Assembly (NCBI GenBank): GCA_947377275.1
Contig: CANCFV010000003.1
Coordinates: 1 to 64,000 of the forward strand
DNA from: Burkholderiales bacterium
GTDB lineage: Bacteria; Pseudomonadota; Gammaproteobacteria; Burkholderiales; Burkholderiaceae_C
Length of the DNA: 64,000 nucleotides
Reading direction: 5' to 3'
The translations under genes and the position numbers were made by a program. The first letter of the stretch is position 1; every line of letters starts with the position of its first letter. The notes beneath the pieces are model-generated. The model was given only the letters and a program-made list of their open reading frames with translations. It ran no database searches and was not told where the DNA came from. Positions 17,552 through 28,900 of the stretch are shown in pieces.

Positions 17552-18337
17552 ATGACCCGACTGCACACCGAATGGCAACGCCTGTACCTGCCGCCCACCG
17601 CGGCTGACCCCGCCGAGTTGACGGACCAGGCTCCCCTGGTGGACGCCCAAGGCCATGTGCGCGCCCTGGTGCTGAGCGTGTCGCAACCCGCCGATTGGCC
17701 CACCGTGGCCGCGCTGTGGCAGGCCGTGCAAGCCGAGCTGGAGCTGCCCGCACCGGCCATTGCCGTGTCTGGCACCGACAGCTACCAGCTGTGGTTCTCG
17801 CTGGCCGAGGCCGTGCCCGCGGCGCAAGCGCATGCCTTCTTGGCCGCCGTGCGTGGGCGCTACCTGGCCGACATCAAGCCAAGCCGCGTGGGTTTGCTGC
17901 CCGCAGTCGACCCCTCGGCGCCCGACGGCTTTCGCCACGTGACGCACCGGCCCGGTCAGGCCGCAGAGGCCGAGCAATGGGCCTCCTTCGTGGCGCGCGA
18001 CCTGGCCCCGGTGTTCGCAGACACGCCCTGGCTGGACATCGCGCCCAGTGCAGAAGGCCAGGCCGAATTGCTCAGCCACCTGCGCAGCATCAGCCCCGCA
18101 CAGTGGGATGCCGCGCTGGCGATGCTGCAGCCCGAGCCTGCCCACACCGTGGACACAAAGACGCCTTCACAAGGCCCAACGGGCTCAGCCGAAGATGCGG
18201 AAGAAGCCCTCACCCCACAGCGCTTTTTGACGCAGGTGATGAACGACCGCAACGCCCCCTTGGCCTTGCGCATCGAGGCGGCCAAAGCGCTGCTGGCTGA
18301 CACGCCGGCCGGCGTCCTCACCGAGCAACGCCGATGA
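17552..18337 (+). CDS. Hypothetical protein, possibly primase-fold-like
   Basis: A protein of 261 residues that I cannot assign firmly. The stretch AIAVSGTDSYQLWFSLAEAV followed by a helix resembles the Ser-Gly-x-x-x-Tyr-x-x-Trp-Phe core of archaeo-eukaryotic primase or RepB-primase folds, but the usual acidic catalytic pair is not obvious, so this is only a structural hint. The C-terminal part (ALTPQRFLTQVMNDRNAPLALRIE, in two pieces) is helical. It overlaps the DUF3820 gene by 4 nt, so the pair is one unit. Confidence 0.7.
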   Translation: MTRLHTEWQRLYLPPTAADPAELTDQAPLVDAQGHVRALVLSVSQPADWPTVAALWQAVQAELELPAPAIAVSGTDSYQLWFSLAEAVPAAQAHAFLAAVRGRYLADIKPSRVGLLPAVDPSAPDGFRHVTHRPGQAAEAEQWASFVARDLAPVFADTPWLDIAPSAEGQAELLSHLRSISPAQWDAALAMLQPEPAHTVDTKTPSQGPTGSAEDAEEALTPQRFLTQVMNDRNAPLALRIEAAKALLADTPAGVLTEQRR

Positions 18338-18552
18338 ACCCCGAAGACTTGGTCAAGCTGGTCACCATGACCATGCCCTTTGGCAAGCACAAAGGGATGC
18401 TGCTGGCCGACCTGCCCGGCAACTACCTGGGCTGGTTCGCGCGCGAGGGCTTCCCCAAGGGCGAGATGGGCCGCCTGCTGGCCCTCGCTTACGAGCTGGA
18501 TCACAACGACCTGAAAGACCTGCTCAAGCCCTTGCGACAGGGCTTGCGCTGA
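18334..18552 (+). CDS. DUF3820-family protein
   Basis: A protein of 72 residues with the full family pattern MPFGKHKGMLLADLPGNYLGW and the C-terminal KDLLKPLRQGLR. The family is described as putative quorum-sensing-regulated factors. The fold resembles the exonuclease-associated DUF3820 module, and no activity is proven. The ATGA overlap with the upstream hypothetical gene shows translational coupling. Confidence 0.88.
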   Translation: MNPEDLVKLVTMTMPFGKHKGMLLADLPGNYLGWFAREGFPKGEMGRLLALAYELDHNDLKDLLKPLRQGLR

Positions 18553-18587
18553 GCCGAGGGCGTCGAAAGCCCCCTGCCCCGCTGGCA

Positions 18588-20843
<2,256 letters not shown>

Positions 20844-20860
20844 CTAGGAGCGAGGCCCGC

Positions 20861-20895
20861 ATTGCTCAATCGGGCAATTTCTATGGCCGTCATAG
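20861..20895. promoter_or_regulatory. Two dyads upstream of katG, OxyR-like
   Basis: CTAT-N7-ATAG at 20881-20895 equals the central half of the OxyR consensus. The flanking ATAG/CTAT elements are not matched. Next to it, ATTGC-N8-GCAAT at 20861-20878 is a second dyad closer to katG. They lie 63-97 bp before the katG start, a usual distance for an activator. No oxyR gene is in the window, so the regulator is inferred. Confidence 0.4.
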
Positions 20896-20917
20896 CGACC
20901 ACACCGGCATCCGCCCG

Positions 20918-22039
20918 TCAGGGCACCACGGTCAAGAAGATGAAGGCGGCAAACAGGACCAAGTGCACCGTGCCTTGCATCACCGTGGCACGGCCACTGC
21001 CCAGGGTCAACGTGGCCGTGAGCATGGTCATGGCCAGCAAGACCATCTGCATGGGCGGCAGGCCCAAGGCCAGCGAAAACGGGAACCAAGGCGACAGCGC
21101 CGCCACCACCGGGATGGTCAAGCCAATGCTGGCCAGACCCGAGCCCAAGGCCAGGTTCAGGCTGCTTTGCATGCGGTTGCCCTTGGCAGCGCGCAAGGCC
21201 GCGCCCGTTTCTGGCAACAACACGATCATGGCGATCACCACCCCGGCCACCCCAGGGGGCAAACCGGCCGCCGAAACCCCTGCCTCCAAGGCCGGTGCCA
21301 GGGCCTTGGCCAGCCCTACCACACCCACCAGCGAGACCATCAGCAAGCCCAGGCTCGTCCACGCCACGGCATTGGATGGCGGTGTGGCATGACTGTCTTC
21401 ATCATCAGCGCCCTCGGCAGGCAAGAAGTAATCGCGGTGTCGCACGGTTTGCACGAACACGAACACGCCATACAGAACCAGCGAGGTCGCACCCGCGAAC
21501 ATCAATTGAGAGGCGCTGTACGTGGGCCCCGGCGTGGTGGTGGTGAAGCTGGGCAAGACCAGCGACAAGCCCGCCAGTGCGCCCAGCGAAGCCAGGGCCG
21601 GGCTGGTGCCTTCGACACGGTAGGCCAGCACGCCATGGCGCCATCCGCCCAAGACCAGGGACAGGCCGACGATGCCATTGACCGCGATCATCACCGCGGC
21701 GAACACCGTGTCACGCGCCAGCGAATTGGCGCTTTCGCCACCGGCCACCATCAGGGCCACGATGAGGGCCACTTCAATGATGGTAACGGCCACGGCCAGC
21801 ACCAGCGTGCCAAACGGTTCGCCCACGCGGTGGGCCACCACCTCGGCGTGGTGGATGGCGCCCATCACGGCCGCAAATAAGGCGCCCACCAAGAGCAGAC
21901 CCAGCCCCAATCCCAGCGGCTGCCCCCAGGCGCCAGCCAAGATCAAGGCGGCCAGGGCCGGCACAGCCAGACTCCACACAGGCAGACCAGGGATGCGCGT
22001 CCACGAAGGGCGCTCAGAAGGGGTGGGCTTGGTTGACAT
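20918..22039 (-). CDS. Calcium/sodium:proton antiporter, ChaA-like
   Basis: A protein of 373 residues with about eleven membrane helices. The two inverted-repeat halves of the Ca2+/cation antiporter superfamily each hold an acidic motif in a helix: AVTIIEVALIVALMVAG in the first and MIVLLPETGAALRAA in the second. Length and layout match ChaA, which exports Ca2+, Na+ or K+ for protons at high pH or salt. The start at 22039 follows a poor ribosome site. An open frame extends slightly upstream, but the sequence there overlaps the promoter of the divergent gene. Confidence 0.88.
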   Translation of the reverse strand: MSTKPTPSERPSWTRIPGLPVWSLAVPALAALILAGAWGQPLGLGLGLLLVGALFAAVMGAIHHAEVVAHRVGEPFGTLVLAVAVTIIEVALIVALMVAGGESANSLARDTVFAAVMIAVNGIVGLSLVLGGWRHGVLAYRVEGTSPALASLGALAGLSLVLPSFTTTTPGPTYSASQLMFAGATSLVLYGVFVFVQTVRHRDYFLPAEGADDEDSHATPPSNAVAWTSLGLLMVSLVGVVGLAKALAPALEAGVSAAGLPPGVAGVVIAMIVLLPETGAALRAAKGNRMQSSLNLALGSGLASIGLTIPVVAALSPWFPFSLALGLPPMQMVLLAMTMLTATLTLGSGRATVMQGTVHLVLFAAFIFLTVVP

Positions 22040-22130
22040 GGGGTGATCGTACAAGCTGACGGGCCCGATGCTCGCCTCGCGTGGCGGCTTGACCGACAAT
22101 CGCGCATTCCCCTCTTGCCGCACACCCGCC

Positions 22131-22367
22131 ATGAAAACCTACGACATCGAAATCCAGCGCATCAAATCGGCCCGGCACAACCGCGGTCTGATCGAGTTGG
22201 GCGTGGATGTGCTGGTGCAGCCCCGCCCGGCGCGCGATGAGCAATCCACCACGACCTGCCTGTCGCTGCCTGTGGACGACGCACGCACCCTGCTGATCTT
22301 GCTCAAGCAGCAGATCGCCGAGCTGGACAAACTGCAGCCCCGCAGCCGCCGCTCGGGCCGCTGCTGA
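22131..22367 (+). CDS. Small conserved hypothetical protein, 78 residues
   Basis: A small soluble protein starting MKTYDIEIQRIKSARHNRG, with a strand-rich first half and a Leu-rich helix LLILLKQQIAELDKLQ before a basic Arg/Ser tail. It has no named domain. Codon use and the short gaps to the neighbours (about 90 bp to chaA, 14 bp to the convergent stop) support a real gene. Confidence 0.65.
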   Translation: MKTYDIEIQRIKSARHNRGLIELGVDVLVQPRPARDEQSTTTCLSLPVDDARTLLILLKQQIAELDKLQPRSRRSGRC

Positions 22368-22381
22368 GGCGCAACGCACGA

Positions 22382-22861
22382 TCAGTGCTGGTGGGCTTCG
22401 GCCGCCTTGGGCGCCGCCACCACGACCTCGGCCTGGCATTCGCCAGCGCGCTTGAAGGTCAGCGTGATGGGGAACTTGTCGCCCTCTTTGAGCGGCTTGG
22501 TCAAGTCCAGCAACATCACGTGGTAACCGTTGACCTGACCACGCTTGAGCGAGATTTCTTTGCCCGGCGGCAACGCGACCTCTGACACCGAGCGCATTTT
22601 CATCACATCGCCCACCATGGCCATTTCGTGGATTTCGACCGCGGGTGAAACCTCTGTGCGCGCGGCAATCAACTGGTCAGCCTGTTTGCCCTTGTTGGTG
22701 ATGCCATTGAAATAAACCGCGCCCACTTTGCTGAGGCCGATCGTGGGTGGCGAATGGGGGTGAGCAACCTGGATGTCGCCACAGGTGACACCGTGGGCCA
22801 TGGCACCCGTTTGCAATGCGACCATGCAGGCGCCCAGAACGAGGCGTTTCGTGAGGATCAT
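22382..22861 (-). CDS. Copper chaperone PCu(A)C-family periplasmic protein
   Basis: A protein of 159 residues with a signal peptide ending near TGAMAHG. The copper-binding pattern of the family is present: EIHEMAMVGDVMKM, then NGYHVMLLDLTKPL about 30 residues later, giving the His and Met ligands. A His tail (EAHQH) may add binding. These proteins deliver Cu(I) to the CuA site of cytochrome oxidase or buffer periplasmic copper. No partner SCO gene is next to it. It converges with the small gene at 22131. Confidence 0.9.
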   Translation of the reverse strand: MILTKRLVLGACMVALQTGAMAHGVTCGDIQVAHPHSPPTIGLSKVGAVYFNGITNKGKQADQLIAARTEVSPAVEIHEMAMVGDVMKMRSVSEVALPPGKEISLKRGQVNGYHVMLLDLTKPLKEGDKFPITLTFKRAGECQAEVVVAAPKAAEAHQH

Positions 22862-22923
22862 GGCGGTTTCCTTGTGACCTTGTGCTCGGGAGAAGCCTCA
22901 GTTTATGCGAGCTGGGTGAGCGC

Positions 22924-23838
22924 TCAAGCCCGACGCAAAGCCGGAAAGCCCTCGAAGAGCTCGGCCACCCAGTCGACAAAGGCCTGAACCCGCGTCGACA
23001 GGTGGCGGTTGGAGGGGTACATGACGTGGATGGGGATGGGGTCGGCCACCCAGTCGGGCAAGACCTCGACCAAGCCCTTGGCCTTTTCGCTGCAAGCCAT
23101 GACGTAGCTGGGCAAGCAGCCGATGCCCAGGCCGGCATGCAGGGCGTCTTCGTGCACGTTCGAATCGTTCAGGGCCAGCACGCAATCGGGCGTCAACACG
23201 ATGCGCTCGCCATCGCGGCTGAAGTTCACGGGGTAGATCTGACCCGACATCTGGCTGGAGAAGTAACCCACCCAGCGGTGCTGCTGCAACTCGCTGGGGT
23301 GCTGCGGCAAGCCATGCGCCTGCGCGTAGGCCACCGAAGCGCAGGTGAGCAACCTCATCGACCCGACGCGCCGGGCGACCACCCCAGGGTCATTGGCCTC
23401 GCCCACACGGATCACACAATCGACGGCCTCGCTGACCAGGTTGATGGGGCGGTCGCTGCAGCCCAGCTCGAGCTTGATCTGCGGGTAGCGGGCCATGAAG
23501 TCGCTCAAGCCGGCGTACATCAACAGGCTGCCCAGGCTGGTCGCCACGTCCACACGCAGGCGCCCGGTCGGGTTGCCTTGTCGCGAGGACACGGCCTCGT
23601 CGGCTTCGCGCATGTCGTCAATGAGCCGGATGCAGCGCTCGTAATACGCGGCACCGTCGGCCGTGACGGCCACCTTGCGGGTGGTGCGGTTGAGCAGGCG
23701 CACGCCGAGTTGGGCCTCCAGGTCTTGCACCAGGGTCGAGATGCTGGCCTTGGGTGCGCCCATGAGCTCGGCCGCACGGGTGAAGCCGCCTGTGTCCACC
23801 ACGCGCACAAAGGCTTCCATCGCTTTGAACTTGTCCAT
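22924..23838 (-). CDS. LysR-family transcriptional regulator
   Basis: A protein of 304 residues with the N-terminal winged helix (MEAFVRVVDTGGFTRAAEL, then APKASISTLVQDLEAQLGV) and a LysR effector domain of normal length. It is the AaeR/DmlR-like subgroup typical of Burkholderiales. It is divergent from the gene string 23914-31823, so it probably controls that efflux operon. The dyad at 23837-23858 touches its own start codon, which suggests autoregulation. Confidence 0.92.
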   Translation of the reverse strand: MDKFKAMEAFVRVVDTGGFTRAAELMGAPKASISTLVQDLEAQLGVRLLNRTTRKVAVTADGAAYYERCIRLIDDMREADEAVSSRQGNPTGRLRVDVATSLGSLLMYAGLSDFMARYPQIKLELGCSDRPINLVSEAVDCVIRVGEANDPGVVARRVGSMRLLTCASVAYAQAHGLPQHPSELQQHRWVGYFSSQMSGQIYPVNFSRDGERIVLTPDCVLALNDSNVHEDALHAGLGIGCLPSYVMACSEKAKGLVEVLPDWVADPIPIHVMYPSNRHLSTRVQAFVDWVAELFEGFPALRRA

Positions 23839-23858
23839 TGTTCAGATTTTCGAACAAT
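23837..23858. promoter_or_regulatory. Inverted repeat ATTGTTC-N8-GAACAAT, likely LysR operator
   Basis: Two perfect 7-bp arms flank an 8-bp centre, an arrangement typical of LysR binding sites. The left arm covers the start codon of the LysR gene and the right arm lies about 55 bp before the divergent hydrolase gene. Confidence 0.55.
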
Positions 23859-23913
23859 CAATTCGCATTCGTCTTCTTTATCCATTCATTGACCATCAAT
23901 ACAGTGCGGTCAT

Positions 23914-24729
23914 ATGCCCCACACCCCTTCGTCATCGCCCGCCGAGATCCTGACCTGGCCTGCCCACAGCGGCCCGGTGGAGGTGCGGGTTTACCGAGGC
24001 GCCACCACGCGCCCGCATGACGCCTTGCTGGTGTTCTTCCACCCTGGTGGCTTTGTGATGGACGACAGCGGCGCGGCCGACGGCTGCCTGAGCGTGCTGG
24101 CCCAAGCTTGCGGGCTGGACGTGATCGCACCGAGCTACGCCCTGGCCCCTGCACACCCCTTTCCCGCGGCGGTCGAGGACGCCCACGCCGTGTTGAACGA
24201 GGCCCTGAGCCGGCGCAGTGAGCTGGGCTGGAAGGGCAAGCGGCTGTTCGTGTGTGGTGTGGAAGCTGGCGGCAACCTGGCGGCGGTCTCTGCCATGGTC
24301 TGCCGTGACCGTCAGGGCCCCACGCTGGCAGGACAGATCCTGGTGATGCCCATGCTGGACACCTGCATGCAAGGCCAGTCGATGCAATGCGCCGCAGGTC
24401 AGGCCGACCAGGTCGAGCTGGTGGCCGGCATGGCCCGCAGCTACCGCAGCTACCTGCCTCACCCCGCCGACCGGCAACACCCCTATGCCAGCCCCTTGCA
24501 GGCCAGGCGCTTGGGCCAGTTGCCGCCGGCGCAGATTTTCTACACCGAGGGCGACCCCTTGGCCGACGACAGCCGGGCCTATGCCGACAAGTTGCGCCTA
24601 GCGGGCAACGAGGTCGAGCTGGTGGGCCTGCCCCCGGCCAATGTCTGCGACGACGAAGCGAGATGTTCCATCACGGCCGACGACCCCTGCGTCACGGCCA
24701 TGAAGCGCTTCCTCGACGCCCACCGCTGA
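23914..24729 (+). CDS. HSL-type alpha/beta hydrolase homologue lacking the catalytic Ser and His
   Basis: A protein of 271 residues clearly related to hormone-sensitive-lipase-type esterases: FFHPGGFVMDD in place of the HGGG oxyanion loop, YALAPAHPFPAAVEDA, and EGDPLADDSRAYADKLR. The nucleophile motif GDSAGG reads GVEAGGNLA, with Glu at the Ser position. The C-terminal HGF motif is absent; the region reads PPANVCDDEARC. It is therefore most likely a pseudoenzyme, perhaps a ligand-binding or assembly partner. It is first in line of the RND efflux genes, 57 bp before the adaptor. The reading frame is otherwise intact. Confidence 0.85.
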   Translation: MPHTPSSSPAEILTWPAHSGPVEVRVYRGATTRPHDALLVFFHPGGFVMDDSGAADGCLSVLAQACGLDVIAPSYALAPAHPFPAAVEDAHAVLNEALSRRSELGWKGKRLFVCGVEAGGNLAAVSAMVCRDRQGPTLAGQILVMPMLDTCMQGQSMQCAAGQADQVELVAGMARSYRSYLPHPADRQHPYASPLQARRLGQLPPAQIFYTEGDPLADDSRAYADKLRLAGNEVELVGLPPANVCDDEARCSITADDPCVTAMKRFLDAHR

Positions 24730-24786
24730 GTTCATCTTTCCTCATCTTTGTCTTTGTCTTTGATCGATTCATTTCGGGAGCCTTCC

Positions 24787-25965
24787 ATGAAACCCATGTC
24801 ACACCCACGCTGGCTGCTGGCCACCCTCACGGCCATGCTGATGGCCGCCGGCTTGTCTGCCTGCGGCGACGAGCAAAAGGCGCCCGCCGCTGCCGCGCCC
24901 CAGCCGCAAGGCGCCCCGGTCACCGTGGCCGCCGTCATCGCGCGCGCGGTGCAACAAGAGCGCGAGTTCTCGGGGCAGGTCGAAGCCATCGACCGGGCTC
25001 AACTGCGCCCGCGCGTGTCGGGCTACATCGACAGCGTGCGCTTTCAAGCCGGCAGCCTGGTGCGCAAAGGCGATGTGCTCTTCGTGATCGACCCACGCCC
25101 CTACCAAACCGAAGTGGCCCGGCTGGAGGCGGCGTCTGCCGCCACCCGCGTTCGCGCCGACCAGGCAGCATCGGACCTTCAGCGCGCCAAGCGCCTGTTG
25201 GCAGACAACGCCATCGCCCAACGTGAACACGACGAACGCTCGGCCACGGCCCGCCAGCTGGACGCCGCTGCACGTGCCGATGCCGCGGCGCTGCAAACCG
25301 CCAAGCTCAACCTGGAATGGACCCAGGTGCGCGCGCCCTTCAATGGGCGCGTGGGCAAGGCCGAAGTGACCACAGGCAACCTGGTCGATGGCAACACCGT
25401 GCTGACCTCGCTGGTGTCGGCCAACCCCATGTACGTGAGCTTCAATGGCGACGAGGCCACCTACCTGCAACTGGGCCAACGTGCCCGCAACAAGCCGACT
25501 GAGCTGAAGATCCGCGTGGGTCTGGCCAACGAGACGGGCTTCCCACACGCCGGCCGCCTGGAGTTCGTGGACAACCAGATCGACCCGCAATCGGGCAGCG
25601 TGCGCCTGCGCGCCGTGGTGGACAACACCGATGGCTTGTTGACGCCCGGCCTGTTCGCCAAGGTGCAACTGGCCACCGGCAGCGTGGACGGCACGCCCGC
25701 AACCCTGGTGCTGGAGCGCGCCATTGGCACCGACCAGAACCGCAAGTTCGTGGTGGTGGTGGGCCCCAAGCAAATCGCCGAATTCCGCCCAGTGCAACTG
25801 GGCAACGTGGTGGGTGAGTTGCGCGTGATCACCTCGGGTTTGAAGGTGGGTGAACAGGTGGTGGTGGACGGCTTGCAGCGCGTGCGCCCTGGTGCCCCGC
25901 TGGCCCCCACCGTGGTGCCGATGGACCCTGCAGCCACATCTGCCTCGGCGGCTGCCAGCAAGTGA
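24787..25965 (+). CDS. RND efflux periplasmic adaptor (membrane fusion lipoprotein)
   Basis: A protein of 392 residues with a lipoprotein signal (LSACG, Cys26). The biotinyl-lipoyl half motif RVSGYIDSVRFQAGSLVRKGD is followed by a coiled coil (about residues 100-165) and then the closing lipoyl half APFNGRVGKAEVTTGNLVDG. Beta-barrel and membrane-proximal domains complete the AcrA/MexA fold. It links the inner-membrane pump to the outer-membrane channel. GGGAG stands 7 nt before the ATG at 24787. An upstream frame adds nothing conserved. Confidence 0.94.
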   Translation: MKPMSHPRWLLATLTAMLMAAGLSACGDEQKAPAAAAPQPQGAPVTVAAVIARAVQQEREFSGQVEAIDRAQLRPRVSGYIDSVRFQAGSLVRKGDVLFVIDPRPYQTEVARLEAASAATRVRADQAASDLQRAKRLLADNAIAQREHDERSATARQLDAAARADAAALQTAKLNLEWTQVRAPFNGRVGKAEVTTGNLVDGNTVLTSLVSANPMYVSFNGDEATYLQLGQRARNKPTELKIRVGLANETGFPHAGRLEFVDNQIDPQSGSVRLRAVVDNTDGLLTPGLFAKVQLATGSVDGTPATLVLERAIGTDQNRKFVVVVGPKQIAEFRPVQLGNVVGELRVITSGLKVGEQVVVDGLQRVRPGAPLAPTVVPMDPAATSASAAASK

Positions 25966-25975
25966 GGACACGGCC

Positions 25976-28900
25976 ATGAACATTTCACGCTTCTTTGTCG
26001 ACCGGCCCATCTTTGCCGGCGTGCTCTCCATCCTGGTCTTCATTGCCGGGGTGATTGCCATCTTCCGCCTGCCCATCTCTGAGTACCCGGAGGTGGTGCC
26101 GCCCTCCGTGGTGGTGCGCGCCCAGTTCCCGGGCGCCAATCCCAAGGTCATTGCCGAGACCGTGGCTGCGCCACTGGAGGAGCAGATCAACGGCGTCGAG
26201 AAGATGCTGTACATGTCTTCGCAAGCCACCACGGATGGCGTGCTCACGCTGACCGTGACCTTCCAGATCGGCACCAACGTCGAGCAGGCCGAAACCCAGG
26301 TGCAAAACCGCGTGCAACGCGCCCTGCCCCGCCTGCCGGATGAGGTGCGCCAGATCGGCGTGACCACGGTCAAGAGCTCGCCCAACCTGACGCTGGTGGT
26401 GCACCTGCTGTCGCCCAAAGGCAGCTACGACGACATCTACCTGCGCAACTATTCCACGCTCAACGTGAAGGACCGTCTGGCGCGCTTGCCGGGCATGGGC
26501 GATGTGCAGGTGTTTGGTGCGGGTGACTACGCCATGCGCATCTGGCTGGACCCACAAAAGGTGGCCCAGCGCAAGCTGACGGCCGGTGATGTGGTGGCCG
26601 CCATCCGCGAGCAGAACGTGCAGGTGGCCGCCGGTGTGGTGGGCGCTCCGCCTGACACCAAGGCACCCTTCCAGCTCTCGGTGAACGCCCCAGGCCGCCT
26701 GGCCAATGAGGCCGAGTTCGGCAACATCATCATCAAGACCACGCCAGACGGGGGCGTGACGCGCCTGCGTGACGTGGCCCGCATCGAGCTGGGCGCTTCG
26801 CAATACGCGCTGCGCTCGCTGTTGGACAACAAGCCGGCAGTGGGCATCGGCATCTTCGAGGCGCCCAATGCCAATGCCTTGCAGCTGTCCGCCGATGTTC
26901 GCAAGCTCATGGCCGAGCTCAAGAAGGACTTCCCGGCCGATGTGGACTACGACATCGTCTATGACCCCACGCAGTTCGTGAGCGCCTCAATCGAGGCCGT
27001 GATCAAGACCCTGATCGAAGCCGTGGCCTTGGTGGTGCTGGTGGTCATCGTCTTCCTGCAGACCTGGCGCGCCTCCATCATCCCGCTGCTGGCCGTGCCG
27101 GTGTCCATCGTGGGCACGTTCGCGGTGCTGCTGGGCTTTGGCTTTTCGATCAACACGCTGTCGCTGTTCGGCCTGGTGCTGGCCATTGGCATCGTGGTGG
27201 ACGACGCCATCGTGGTGGTCGAGAACGTGGAACGCAACATCGCCCTGGGACTGAACCCGCGTGAGGCCACCATCCAGGCCATGAAGGAGGTCTCTGGCCC
27301 CATCATCGCCATTGCCCTGGTGCTGTGCGCGGTGTTCGTTCCCATCGCCTATGTGTCAGGCCTGACGGGCCAGTTCTACAAGCAGTTCGCGCTGACCATT
27401 GCCATCTCCACGGTGATCTCGGCCTTCAACTCGCTGACCTTGTCGCCCGCCCTGGCTGCCGCCCTGCTCAAGCCGCATGACGCGCCCAAAGACCGCCTGA
27501 CCCGTGGCATGGACGCCGTGTTTGGTGGCTTCTTCAAGCGCTTCAACCGCGTGTTCGAGCGCGGCTCACACAGCTACCAAGGCGGCGTGGCGGGCACGCT
27601 CAAGCACAAGACCCTGACCATGGGCGTGTACGCGCTGCTGTGTGTGGCTGCCTTCTTCGTGTTCAAGGCCGTGCCTTCGGGCTTCGTGCCGGCGCAAGAC
27701 AAGCAATACCTGGTGGGCTTCGCCCAGCTACCTGACGCTGCTTCCCTGGAGCGCACCGACGCCGTCATCCGCCGCATGACCGACATCACCAAGACCGTGC
27801 CGGGTGTGGCCCATGCCGTGGCCTTTCCTGGCCTGTCGATCAATGGCTTCACCAACGCGCCCAACGCAGGCATCGTGTTCTACACGCTGGACGACTTTGC
27901 CAAGCGCAAGGGCCCCGGCATGTCGGGCGATGCGATTGCGGCCGAGGTCAACAAGCGCCTGGGTGCCATCCAGGACGCCTTCATCATGGTCTTCCCGCCA
28001 CCGGCGGTGAACGGCCTGGGCACCATCGGCGGCTTCAAGCTGTATGTCGAAGACCGCGGCAACGTGGGCTATGACGAGCTGTTCAAGGCCGTGATGGCCC
28101 TGCAGATGAAGGCCTGGCAGACGCCCGAGCTGGCCGGTGTTTTCAGCAGCTACCAGATCAACGTGCCCCAACTGTTTGCCGACGTGGACCGCACCAAGGC
28201 CAAGCAGATGGGTGTGCCCCTGGGTAGCATCTTCGACACCCTGCAGATCAACCTGGGCTCGCTCTACGCCAACGACTTCAACCAGTTTGGCCGCACCTAC
28301 CAGGTGGTGGTGCAAGCCGATGCCCCCTTCAGGTCGACACCCGATGCCATTGGCCAACTCAAGGTGCGCAGCAACAGTGGCGAGATGGTGCCCCTGGGCA
28401 GCCTGATGAAGGTGTCTGACTCATACGGTCCTGACCGTGTGCAGCGCTACAACGCTTACGTGTCGGCCGACATCAACGGTGGCCCCGCCCCAGGTGTGTC
28501 GTCCGGACAAGCCCAAGCCATCATGGAGAAAATCGCTGCCGAAACCCTGCCCAAGGGCGTGAGCTTCGAATGGACCGACCTGACCTATCAAGATATTTTG
28601 GCGGGCAACACCCTGGTCTACATCTTCCCGCTGTGCGTGCTGCTGGTCTTCCTGGTGCTGGCCGCTCAGTACGAAAGCTGGACGCTGCCTCTGGCCGTGA
28701 TCCTGATCGTGCCCATGTCCATTTTGTGCGCGCTGGCCGGGGTCTACCTCACCAAGGGCGACAACAACGTGTTCACCCAGATCGCGCTGTTCGTGCTGGT
28801 GGGGCTGGCCTCCAAGAACGCCATCCTGATCGTGGAGTTTGCGCGTGAGCTTGAACACCACGGCCGTGGCACGGTCGAGGCCGCGCTGGAGGCTTGCAAG

